The notes below the pieces were generated by a model. That model was not told the DNA's origin. It saw only the letters and a program-made list of their open reading frames with translations, and made no database searches. From positions 59,216 to 123,215 of the forward strand of contig JAOARX010000005.1 of NCBI GenBank assembly GCA_025210345.1: 64,000 nucleotides of DNA, written 5' to 3'. Within the stretch, counting starts at the first letter, position 1. Each line of letters starts with the position of its first letter. The position numbers and the translations under genes are program-made. Below, piece by piece: positions 25,404-33,220 of this stretch. Source of the DNA: Pelagimonas sp. GTDB taxonomy: Bacteria > Pseudomonadota > Alphaproteobacteria > Rhodobacterales > Rhodobacteraceae.

Positions 25404-27275
25404 ATGCTATATACACTGGTCACCAGTATGAGCCGCAACCAAAAGCAGGCCGTCTTTGCGGTGATCGACATGCTGTTTGTGCCCATCACATTGATCACGT
25501 CCCTGGGGCTTGCCCATCCTTCCGGGCTCGGCCAACTGGAGGTGCTGAACACCCTAGTCTGGATGGGCTGCCTGGCTGCGATTGCGGGTGCATTGGGCTG
25601 GTCAATGGGGCTGACACGCTTGCAGTTGAACGCCTATGAAGCGCGTGGAATGAGTGCAACACTGTTGTATTCTTCGATCATGGCAGGCGCGGCTTTTGTC
25701 GTGGCCCTTGCCAGCGGCATCACATTTCCGCTTCGCAGCGCGATCGTCTTCGGCGTATTGACCTGCACCGTTACCATTGGGTGGCGGATCTTATTGCGAC
25801 ACTTCACGGTGCAGGTTTATCGGCAAGGGGATAATCAGCAACAGATTCTGATTTACGGCGCGGGCAAAACGGGGCGACAGCTTCTTGCCGCGCTCCGCGA
25901 AGATCGCTCATCTCATCCTGTCGGGTTCGTGGATGACAATCCTGCCCTGCACAATCTTCAGATTTCCGGTGCTCCGGTTTTCCCTTCCAGCCAGCTTTTG
26001 GCGCTGGTGCAGGACCGCAATATCGACAAGATCGTTATGGCAATGCCGTCCACAGATCCAAGCCAGCTTGGCCGTTTGGCGAATGATCTGCGCAATTTGG
26101 GCTGCGAAGTCCACAAAATCCCGTCGTTCGAAGAGCTGATCGGGCGCGGTGGCGAAGTCGGACATCAGGTTTCTCCGGTTTCGGTCCATGATCTCTTGGG
26201 CCGCAACCGGCTTGAACAGGAACTTCCAGGGATCAGCCACACCTTTGAAGGGCAAAGCATATTGGTGACCGGTGCGGGTGGCTCGATTGGCTCGGAATTG
26301 TGTCGGCACATTGCATCGTGCAAGCCCAGATCGCTTGTTCTGCTGGATCATTCCGAGCTGGCGCTTTATAACATTGAGAAAGAGCTATCCGATGCCAGGC
26401 TTGCCCCTCGGGTCACAGCGGTTCTTGGCTCCGTATCGGACCGGGACTTGATGCATGCCACCTTGGCAAAGCATGGGGTCAATATCGTGCTCCATGCCGC
26501 GGCCTATAAACATGTGCCCATGGTTGAATCAAATCCGTTGATTGGGCTGTCGAATAACGTTCTTGGCACAAAGACCATTGCCGATTCGGCTCGCGAACTG
26601 GGCGTCGATCATTTTATTCTTGTTTCGTCCGACAAAGCGGTGCGCCCGACAAATGTCATGGGGGCCTCAAAGCGGCTCGCAGAGCTGGTGGTTCAGGATT
26701 TAGCCCAGCGCAGCCCCAAAACCATCTTTTCCATGGTGCGGTTCGGCAATGTTCTCGGATCCAGCGGATCCGTCGTGCCGCTGTTCGAAGAGCAGATCGC
26801 CCGCGGGGGGCCCGTCACCGTGACACATCCGGATGTCACGCGGTTCTTCATGACAATTCCAGAAGCCGCACGTTTGGTTTTGCTCGCTGGGTCGTTTGCA
26901 CAGGGCGGCGAGGTCTTTGTGCTGGATATGGGGGACCCGATCCCCATTCGTACGCTTGCCCGCCGAATGATTGAAGGGGTTGGGCTTAGCGTGCGTGACA
27001 ATGACAATCCCAAGGGCGACATCGAGATCGCATACTCGGGGTTGCGGCCTGGTGAAAAACTGCACGAAGAACTTCTGATTTCATCAGAAATGCTGCCAAC
27101 ACCGCACCACAAAATTCTTCGCGCTCAAGAGGTTGCCCTGTCAGAATTCGAAGTTGCCAACGTCCTCAAAGATCTGCGTAGCGCAGTTGAGACGCGGCAA
27201 ACAGATGCGGCGTTGGCTGTGATCGCGCGGTGGGTCGAACAGGAGAAAACCGGCACCATCGCGCGATCGGGTTAG
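25404..27275 (+). CDS. Membrane-anchored nucleotide-sugar 4,6-dehydratase (WbpM/CapD type)
   Basis: 623 residues. About four helices occupy residues 15-130, followed by a CoA-binding-like Rossmann segment (ILIYGAGKTGRQLL) and the catalytic SDR domain from ~280. The cofactor motif is VTGAGGSIGSELCR, with AAYKHVPMVESNP and the active site SSDKAVRPTNVMGASKR; as in WbpM/FlaA1, Met replaces the usual Tyr. Such enzymes make UDP-4-keto-6-deoxy sugars for O-antigen, capsule or glycoprotein. No glycosyltransferase genes flank it. A 13-base palindrome (25415-25427) immediately precedes a second in-frame ATG at 25428. Confidence 0.93.
   Translation: MLYTLVTSMSRNQKQAVFAVIDMLFVPITLITSLGLAHPSGLGQLEVLNTLVWMGCLAAIAGALGWSMGLTRLQLNAYEARGMSATLLYSSIMAGAAFVVALASGITFPLRSAIVFGVLTCTVTIGWRILLRHFTVQVYRQGDNQQQILIYGAGKTGRQLLAALREDRSSHPVGFVDDNPALHNLQISGAPVFPSSQLLALVQDRNIDKIVMAMPSTDPSQLGRLANDLRNLGCEVHKIPSFEELIGRGGEVGHQVSPVSVHDLLGRNRLEQELPGISHTFEGQSILVTGAGGSIGSELCRHIASCKPRSLVLLDHSELALYNIEKELSDARLAPRVTAVLGSVSDRDLMHATLAKHGVNIVLHAAAYKHVPMVESNPLIGLSNNVLGTKTIADSARELGVDHFILVSSDKAVRPTNVMGASKRLAELVVQDLAQRSPKTIFSMVRFGNVLGSSGSVVPLFEEQIARGGPVTVTHPDVTRFFMTIPEAARLVLLAGSFAQGGEVFVLDMGDPIPIRTLARRMIEGVGLSVRDNDNPKGDIEIAYSGLRPGEKLHEELLISSEMLPTPHHKILRAQEVALSEFEVANVLKDLRSAVETRQTDAALAVIARWVEQEKTGTIARSG
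25415..25427. repeat. 13-base palindrome at the dehydratase start
   Basis: ACTGGT, one base, ACCAGT, directly in front of the in-frame ATG 25428 and just after a TATATA stretch that could be a -10 element. If that -10 is real, transcription would start within or just after the palindrome, near the second start codon. Confidence 0.35.
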
Positions 27276-27280
27276 TGCAT

Positions 27281-28123
27281 CTACCGGCCGGGAATTCCCT
27301 CTCGCGGGGCCTCAGGTTGCCATCGTTCGATCAGGTCTGATGCCTCTTGCGCGGTTTCGACAAAGTGGAACAGTTCGAGATCCTCGGCGCTGATCGTCCC
27401 TGCATCGGCCAGGGCTTCCCAATTGACGATCTTCTCCCAAAACCCACGACCAAACAGCAGGAAGGGAACACGCTGCATGCGGCCGGTCTGGATCAACGTC
27501 AGCGCTTCGAACAACTCATCCAAGGTGCCAAAGCCGCCCGGGAATACGCAGATCGCCCGCGCCCGCATCAGGAAGTGCATCTTGCGGATGGCAAAATAGT
27601 GAAAATTGAAGGCGAGATCCGGTGTCACATATGGATTGGGCGCCTGCTCATGCGGCAAAACGATGTTCAATCCGATGGAAATGCCGTCCTCGTCTTGGGC
27701 GCCGCGATTGCCCGCCTCCATCACACCGGGCCCGCCCCCTGTTGTCACGATGAACTCGCGGTTGCCCGATGCTTTTGCCTTTTTCGTCATGAGACGCGCA
27801 AACTCTCGGGCTTCGTCATAGAAATGGGACAGCTCCGCCAAGGTCTTGGTGCGTGCCCCCGCCTTGTCCGCCGGTGCGGGAATGCGGGCGCCGCCGAACA
27901 ACACGACCGTGCTATCAATCCCATGTTCATCCAACAGCATTTCAAATTTCAACAATTCCAGCTGTAGACGAACCGGGCGCAGGGCGTCGCGGCACAGAAA
28001 GTCTTCGTCGGCAAAGGCCAACCGATACGCCGGGGACCGCGTCTGAGGAGTATCCGGAATATGCGTCGCGGTTGCCCGGTCGGTGTGCGCATCGCGAAGC
28101 CTGCTGCGGCGATCGTCGTTCAT
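27281..28123 (-). CDS. LOG family protein (TIGR00730-like)
   Basis: 280 residues. LOG-type proteins hydrolyse nucleoside 5'-monophosphates with release of the base; some make cytokinins, and older annotation calls them lysine decarboxylases. The signature motifs are TTGGGPGVMEAGNRGA and FPGGFGTLDELFEALT, which bind phosphate and ribose. The polar N-terminal extension of ~60 residues is longer than in plant-type LOG. The gene ends six bases from the convergent dehydratase gene. Confidence 0.88.
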   Translation of the reverse strand: MNDDRRSRLRDAHTDRATATHIPDTPQTRSPAYRLAFADEDFLCRDALRPVRLQLELLKFEMLLDEHGIDSTVVLFGGARIPAPADKAGARTKTLAELSHFYDEAREFARLMTKKAKASGNREFIVTTGGGPGVMEAGNRGAQDEDGISIGLNIVLPHEQAPNPYVTPDLAFNFHYFAIRKMHFLMRARAICVFPGGFGTLDELFEALTLIQTGRMQRVPFLLFGRGFWEKIVNWEALADAGTISAEDLELFHFVETAQEASDLIERWQPEAPREGIPGR

Positions 28124-28285
28124 CTATCATTCCTTGATAAGGCCCGTTGGGCATTTCCGTTCAATCTATCCGCCGATACCACCCCATACCAGTGACTGAT
28201 CTGCCCAGATCCAATCAATTATGTGCAAGGGGCGTGACCTTGATGTAATTCGCGGTTATGCAGCGGAAGAATCTGGAGGATGACA

Positions 28286-29113
28286 ATGTCGAACGCACAG
28301 CTTGAAACTGCAATCGAAGCCGCGTGGGACGCGCGTGACACGATCACATCGGCCACCACTGGCGAAACGCGCGAAGCCATCGAAGACACGCTGAATGCCC
28401 TGGACAGCGGCAAACTGCGCGTCGCTGAAAAACAGGATGATGGCAGCTGGCACGTCAATCAATGGGCGAAAAAGGCGGTCCTGTTGGGCTTTCGCATCAA
28501 GGATATGGAAGAGCACTCAGGTGGGCCCCAGGGATCCGGTTGGTGGGACAAAGTTGACAGCAAGTTCAAGGGCTGGGGCGAAAACCAATGGCAGGCGGCA
28601 GGGTTTCGCGCTGTTCCCAACGCCGTTGTGCGCAAATCGGCCTATATCGCGCCGGGCGTGGTGCTGATGCCGTCCTTTGTGAACCTTGGTGCACACGTTG
28701 ACGAGGGCACGATGGTCGACACATGGGCGACCGTTGGCTCTTGTGCGCAAATCGGCAAAAACGTGCATCTGTCCGGCGGCGTCGGCATCGGCGGCGTGCT
28801 TGAACCCATGCAGGCAGGCCCGACCATCATCGAAGACAACTGCTTTATCGGCGCCCGTTCAGAAGTGGTCGAAGGCTGCATCGTGCGTGAGGGTTCGGTT
28901 TTGGGCATGGGGGTCTTCATCGGTCAATCCACCAAGATCGTGGATCGTGAGACCGGCGAAGTCATGTACGGCGAAGTGCCCCCCTATTCGGTGGTTGTTG
29001 CGGGCTCGATGCCGTCCAAGAACGGGATCAACCTGTATTGCGCGGTCATCGTCAAACGCGTCGATGAAAAGACCCGTTCCAAGACCGGCATCAACGAGCT
29101 GCTGCGCGACTAA
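28286..29113 (+). CDS. dapD: Tetrahydrodipicolinate N-succinyltransferase
   Basis: 275 residues from ATG 28286; GGAGG lies six bases upstream, whereas it would abut the alternative ATG 28280. DapD succinylates tetrahydrodipicolinate in DAP/lysine synthesis. The left-handed beta-helix hexapeptide repeats are visible ([20 protein letters not shown], then [16 protein letters not shown] and [14 protein letters not shown]). A monocistronic gene with its own terminator. Confidence 0.97.
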   Translation: MSNAQLETAIEAAWDARDTITSATTGETREAIEDTLNALDSGKLRVAEKQDDGSWHVNQWAKKAVLLGFRIKDMEEHSGGPQGSGWWDKVDSKFKGWGENQWQAAGFRAVPNAVVRKSAYIAPGVVLMPSFVNLGAHVDEGTMVDTWATVGSCAQIGKNVHLSGGVGIGGVLEPMQAGPTIIEDNCFIGARSEVVEGCIVREGSVLGMGVFIGQSTKIVDRETGEVMYGEVPPYSVVVAGSMPSKNGINLYCAVIVKRVDEKTRSKTGINELLRD

Positions 29114-29135
29114 GATCTTAGTCCGATCGCAAACG

Positions 29136-29160
29136 AAAGGCCCCCAAGGGGGCCTTTTTG
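29136..29160 (+). terminator. Terminator after dapD
   Basis: AAGGCCCCC and GGGGGCCTT form a near-perfect stem with an AA loop, followed by TTT. It starts 23 bases after the dapD stop and is the cleanest terminator in this part of the window. Confidence 0.92.
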
Positions 29161-29179
29161 TTGTCCGCAAACAAGAACC

Positions 29180-30259
29180 TCACCGGTTTCCCACACCAAA
29201 CCAGCGTTTTGCGATCTGTTCATATTCCCCGGATTCGTAAAGCTGCAGCAGCGCGACATTCACGCCCTCACGCGCGAAACTGCCTGCAGGGAAAGCAATC
29301 CCATAGTCTTCAGGCCAGAAAACCACCGGTAACAATTGCCCGAATTGCCCATCTGATTCGCGCACATAGTGGGCCAGGATCGGGCCATCAAACACCACGG
29401 CATCCATCAATCCGGCTTCGAACGACCGCAGCATCAAATCGAGCGATTCAAACGGGGTAAAGGCAATTTCTCGGCCTTCGAGATACAAAGAGGCCGTCGA
29501 CCCGCGTGTCGTACCCACCCGTTTCCCGTCAAGATCCGAGATCGAGTTGATCGAACCCGACAGGGTCTGCACCGTAACGGAGGCAGTGATATGTGCGACA
29601 AAAACCGACACGACAAACAATGAGGCAACCACCAGAAAGGTGCCGAATACACGTCCCAGGATCGAACGGGGCATGCGTTCTTCAAAGCCCCCGTTCACCA
29701 CGAGATTAAGCGCCCACCAAAACGAAGGAAAAAGGGCCTCACTCGCCGGTCGATCAAAATAGGGCTGCTTGCCGCGCTCGAACACCCACATCAACATGCC
29801 GCCGCCAAACAGCAGGGCAAAGGCCGCGACGACCGCAAAGGCCAGTTCGGCGCTGAAAACCGACGTCCAAAGCCCCGGCATTCCCTGTTCGCGCTGCACC
29901 ATGATCTGCAACCCGCCACGATAGATCGGCAGGGAAAAGTCCATCGCCGCCTCACGCGCGCGGGTGATGGAAATATTGGCAATCGCACCATCCACCAGCC
30001 CGGCTTCGACCTGCCCGAGCATATTCGTGAAATTTTCCTCGAATCGGAACGAGATCTCGTGATCAAGCTCCCGGCCGATCGCCTGCATCAACTCAATGCT
30101 AAAGCCCGTGGCCTGCTCGTCTTCGATCATTGCAAAGGGAGGGCGCTCAACTGTCAGAAACTCATAGGTTTTTTCCTGCGCTTGCGCTTTGATTGCGGAC
30201 AAAAGCCCAAGAGCCGCTGTTAAAACACAGAACAAAAAAGTCAGCTTAAACTTTGCCAC
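29180..30259 (-). CDS. Prokaryotic ionotropic glutamate receptor-like channel
   Basis: 359 residues. A signal peptide (residues 1-28, AQA cleavage) precedes a periplasmic binding protein split by a pore module. S1 runs 30-130 with the ligand-site stretch ITRAREAAMDFSLPIYRGG. TM1 is 139-160, the re-entrant pore loop 176-196, TM2 201-230, and S2 235-359 with VFDGPILAHYV and YGIAFPAGS. This S1-M1-P-M2-S2 layout is that of GluR0-type receptors. The pore loop reads FWWALNLVVNGGFEERMPRS and lacks the TVGYG potassium filter found in most bacterial members. The ligand is probably an amino acid. It is a single gene. Confidence 0.88.
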   Translation of the reverse strand: MAKFKLTFLFCVLTAALGLLSAIKAQAQEKTYEFLTVERPPFAMIEDEQATGFSIELMQAIGRELDHEISFRFEENFTNMLGQVEAGLVDGAIANISITRAREAAMDFSLPIYRGGLQIMVQREQGMPGLWTSVFSAELAFAVVAAFALLFGGGMLMWVFERGKQPYFDRPASEALFPSFWWALNLVVNGGFEERMPRSILGRVFGTFLVVASLFVVSVFVAHITASVTVQTLSGSINSISDLDGKRVGTTRGSTASLYLEGREIAFTPFESLDLMLRSFEAGLMDAVVFDGPILAHYVRESDGQFGQLLPVVFWPEDYGIAFPAGSFAREGVNVALLQLYESGEYEQIAKRWFGVGNR

Positions 30260-30365
30260 CGCTCAACACCCCACATGTTGCTTGTCTTTGCGCCTACCTT
30301 GTTCCCCCTTCCGTGCCAAGCAATTTGGCCTTGCTCCTATCCGTTTGATTTGCCATCCAGCGTCT

Positions 30366-30704
30366 ATGGCAGAAAAACGCAAACGCCCCGTGCAGGTTTA
30401 TACATTATTGGTCGAAGTCGGTCGCAAAGATGGCGACGGGCTGCCCAAAGGTGCGACCGGCGCAGCACTGATGTGCTATGCTTCTGGCGTGGATGAGGCC
30501 GAGGCCGTGCGCGAAACCGTGGCGATCCTGAAACAGGCCGACATGGCGCCGCTGGATGTGACGGGCTATGGCACAGCGCAGGAACGCCGCGATGCGGGCC
30601 ACGACATTCAGGATGATGAGCTGGAGCTGATGGAGCGCGCACTGGCAGAGAACGCCGTGATCGTCGCACAGGTCACCCCCTTCTATGACGAGCCCGAGGG
30701 CTGA
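30366..30704 (+). CDS. Unknown 112-aa protein beside the cob genes
   Basis: 112 residues beginning MAEKRKRPVQVYTLLVEVGR. It is a compact, acidic soluble protein (GVDEAEAVRETVAILKQADM, then LELMERALAENAVIVAQVTP) with an alpha/beta look. I do not recognise a domain. The Shine-Dalgarno is poor, so the start is provisional. It faces cobO tail-to-tail, 79 bases apart, so it is not part of that transcript. Confidence 0.65.
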   Translation: MAEKRKRPVQVYTLLVEVGRKDGDGLPKGATGAALMCYASGVDEAEAVRETVAILKQADMAPLDVTGYGTAQERRDAGHDIQDDELELMERALAENAVIVAQVTPFYDEPEG

Positions 30705-30783
30705 GCCCTCTCATCCCCGAATTCCATGTGATTTTATCACCCCGATATTTCGGGTGGTGATGCCCGTTGGCAGACCTGTTCGG

Positions 30784-31395
30784 TTAAAACTCCACCCCCT
30801 TCTGCGCCTTTATCCCATCTCGGAACGGGTGTTTGAGCAGGGTCATTTCGGTCACCAGGTCGGCGGCTTCGATCAGCTCTTCTTTGGCGTTGCGACCGGT
30901 CAGGCAGACGTGGGTCATTGCGGGTTTCTCTTCCAGCAAAAAACCAACCACCTCGTCGATATCCAGGTAGTCATTCCGAAGCGCGATGTTGATTTCGTCC
31001 AGCAGAACAAACTGCACGTCCGGGTCCAGGATCATCTCTTTTGCCAGTGTCCAGCCCCGCTGTGCCGCGGCGATGTCGCGTTCGCGGTCCTGGGTTTCCC
31101 ATGTGAACCCTTCGCCGGACACTTCGAACCGGCATTCATCGGCAAATCTGGTTTTCAGCAGCTCGGCCTCGCCGGTCATCCAGTTGCCTTTGATGAATTG
31201 CACCACGCCGCAGGGCATTCCATGGGCGATACAGCGCATGATCATACCGAATCCAGATGAGGATTTCCCCTTGCCCTTGCCCGTGTGCACGATGATCAGA
31301 CCTTTTTCTTCGGTCTTGGTCGCCATCATGCGATCACGCGCTTCTTTGATTTTACGCATCTTTTCCGCGTGGCGGGTGTTCACGTCCTGTGTCAT
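30784..31395 (-). CDS. cobO: Cob(I)yrinic acid a,c-diamide adenosyltransferase
   Basis: 203 residues from ATG 31395, with AAGGGA upstream. CobO transfers the 5'-deoxyadenosyl group of ATP to the cob(I)alt centre. The modified Walker A HTGKGKGKSSSGFG (near residue 37) and LLDEINIALRNDYLD are diagnostic of the CobA/CobO/BtuR family. It is divergent from the riboswitch-controlled cob operon. Confidence 0.96.
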   Translation of the reverse strand: MTQDVNTRHAEKMRKIKEARDRMMATKTEEKGLIIVHTGKGKGKSSSGFGMIMRCIAHGMPCGVVQFIKGNWMTGEAELLKTRFADECRFEVSGEGFTWETQDRERDIAAAQRGWTLAKEMILDPDVQFVLLDEINIALRNDYLDIDEVVGFLLEEKPAMTHVCLTGRNAKEELIEAADLVTEMTLLKHPFRDGIKAQKGVEF

Positions 31396-31446
31396 GGGCT
31401 TCCCTTTGCTTGACAAACCGGGCGCTCGGGCGCAATCCCGTATCGC

Positions 31447-31626
31447 TGGTGCCTGCATAAGCAGGTGAAAAGGGAATGTGCAGCCTTAATCCAAAAGGTC
31501 AAGCACAGCCGCCCCCGCGACCGTAAACGGAGAGACCCCCAAGCCACTGGCACATGCCGGGAAGGTGGGGGCCGTCAGGACCCCCTGAGATCCGCCAGCC
31601 GGGAGACCTGCCAGCAGATCGCGCAG
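31447..31626 (+). promoter_or_regulatory. Cobalamin riboswitch
   Basis: Conserved elements appear in order: GGTGCC with a following hairpin and AAAAGGGAA (31448-31475), the GCCCCCGCGACCGTAAACGG segment (31510-31530), CCACTGG and GGGAAGG, and the B12 box GCCAGCCGGGAGACCTGCC (31594-31612). They lie in a 328-base gap between cobO and the DUF1636 gene, reading toward the large cob operon. Adenosylcobalamin binding would lower its expression. A TTGACA at 31410-31415 may be the -35 of its promoter; I see no good -10. Confidence 0.93.
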
Positions 31627-31696
31627 GATGCGCATTAATCCAACCGGACGGGGTGTTCCGGTGTCGGGAAGGCCTGACCTCCCCGCCATCCGACCC

Positions 31697-31715
31697 GTTC
31701 CATGCAAGATGGAAC
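31697..31715 (+). promoter_or_regulatory. Hairpin before the first cob gene, possible expression platform
   Basis: GTTCCAT and ATGGAAC form a 7-pair stem with a GCAAG loop. Its 3' arm contains GGAA, the only Shine-Dalgarno-like stretch, nine bases before the DUF1636 ATG. It is not followed by a T-run. It may hide the ribosome binding site, so that the riboswitch acts on translation. Confidence 0.5.
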
Positions 31716-31723
31716 CAAGTGTT

Positions 31724-32092
31724 ATGGCTGATCAGCCAACTGAATTGATGATCTGCGTGAAATGCAGACGGGGCCAGGATCTGGCCGATGATGACCGCCG
31801 ACCCGGCCAGCGTCTGTTTGACGATTTGGCCCAGCGTGACCTGCCTGACGGCATGACCGTTAAAGCTGTCGAGTGCCTTTCGAATTGTTCGAACGGTTGT
31901 TCGATTGCCCTGCGCGGCGGTGACCGCTGGACCTATCTGTACGGAAATGTCGACGAGACGTCGCATTCAGACGAGGTGCTAGAGGGCGCAGCCAAGTATC
32001 ACAATACGACCGATGGTCTTGTCCCCTGGCGCGAGCGCTCGGAACTGTTCAAACGCAACTGCATCGGGCGTGTCCCGCCGCTGTCGATTTAA
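31724..32092 (+). CDS. DUF1636 protein, thioredoxin-like [2Fe-2S] ferredoxin type
   Basis: 122 residues. DUF1636 proteins occur almost only next to cob genes and are thought to bind a metal or Fe-S cluster. Cysteines are arranged as MICVKCRRGQ near the N-terminus and VECLSNCSNGCSIAL in the middle, like thioredoxin-fold [2Fe-2S] ferredoxins. Possible roles are electron supply or cobalt handling. It is the first gene of the operon, 12 bases before cobW. Confidence 0.88.
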   Translation: MADQPTELMICVKCRRGQDLADDDRRPGQRLFDDLAQRDLPDGMTVKAVECLSNCSNGCSIALRGGDRWTYLYGNVDETSHSDEVLEGAAKYHNTTDGLVPWRERSELFKRNCIGRVPPLSI

Positions 32093-32104
32093 GGAGGCCG
32101 CGAC

Positions 32105-33202
32105 ATGGCTGATCTGGCAAAACTTCCCGTCACCGTCATCACCGGTTTTCTGGGGTCGGGCAAGACCACGCTGGTGCGTGGGTTGATGCAAAACCCCGGT
32201 GGCAAGCGTCTGGCCGTCGTCGTCAACGAATTTGGCGATGTGGGGGTGGATGGGGACATCCTCAAGTCCTGTGCAATCCCCGATTGCCCGGCGGAAAACA
32301 TCATGGAACTGGCCAATGGGTGCATCTGCTGCACCGTGGCGGATGACTTTATCCCCACCATCGAAGCCCTCATGGCGCTTGAACCCCGCCCCGATCACAT
32401 TCTGATCGAAACTTCGGGTCTGGCGCTGCCAAAACCTCTGCTCAAGGCGTTTGACTGGCCGGATATCCGTTCGAAAATCACGGTGGATGGCGTGATTGCC
32501 CTGGCTGATGCAGAGGCCGTGGCCGCTGGTCGTTTCGCCAGCGACGTGTCCGCCGTCGATAAGCAACGCGAAGCTGATGACAGTATCGACCACGAAACAC
32601 CCCTGTCCGAAGTCTTTGGTGATCAGATCTCATGCGCGGATATCGTGCTGCTGACCAAACCCGATCTGGCCGGTCCCGAAGGGGTGGCCAAGGCAAAGGA
32701 CATCGTGCTGAACGCCGCCCCGCGCCCGTTGCCCGTGGTCGAGGTGGCCGAGGGCCAGGTCGATCCGCGTGTGATCCTGGGCCTTGAGGCCGCCGCCGAA
32801 GATGACATGGACGCCCGTCCTTCGCATCACGAAGATCACCACCATCACCACGATGGGGACGGTCATCACCACCATCATCATCACGACGATCACCATCATG
32901 ACAATTTCGAAAGCATCGTCGTCGATATCCCCGAACTGGCTGATCCTGCGGATCTTGTGACCGCGATCGAAACGCTGGCAAATGAAAACAACATCCTGCG
33001 GGTCAAAGGCTATGCCGCCGTGGCGGGAAAGCCCATGCGCTTGCTGGTGCAGGCCGTGGGGGCGCGCGTGCGTCATCAGTTTGACCGGCCCTGGGCTGCC
33101 TCCGAGGATCGTCAGGGCCGTTTGGTCGTGATCGCCGAACACGACGACATCAAACGTGATGTGATCGAAGCGGCGCTTGGTGCCGCCAAGGCTGACGCCT
33201 AA
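32105..33202 (+). CDS. cobW: CobW, COG0523 GTPase/metallochaperone
   Basis: 365 residues. The N-terminal G3E GTPase has Walker A GFLGSGKTT (14-22), the metal-binding CICC motif (73-76, in NGCICCTV) and LLTKPD. A loop at 241-265 contains 17 histidines interrupted by Asp/Glu/Gly. The C-terminal CobW domain follows. The protein is thought to supply cobalt to the chelatase. Its position before cobN fits this. Confidence 0.96.
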   Translation: MADLAKLPVTVITGFLGSGKTTLVRGLMQNPGGKRLAVVVNEFGDVGVDGDILKSCAIPDCPAENIMELANGCICCTVADDFIPTIEALMALEPRPDHILIETSGLALPKPLLKAFDWPDIRSKITVDGVIALADAEAVAAGRFASDVSAVDKQREADDSIDHETPLSEVFGDQISCADIVLLTKPDLAGPEGVAKAKDIVLNAAPRPLPVVEVAEGQVDPRVILGLEAAAEDDMDARPSHHEDHHHHHDGDGHHHHHHHDDHHHDNFESIVVDIPELADPADLVTAIETLANENNILRVKGYAAVAGKPMRLLVQAVGARVRHQFDRPWAASEDRQGRLVVIAEHDDIKRDVIEAALGAAKADA

Positions 33203-33220
33203 CATCAGGGACCGCCGTTC

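Noticed and set aside
30733..30762. Inverted repeat ATCACC...GGTGAT between the 112-aa gene and cobO
   Set aside because: The stem needs a bulge and is followed by A-rich sequence on the strand where cobO would end, so it does not qualify as a terminator.
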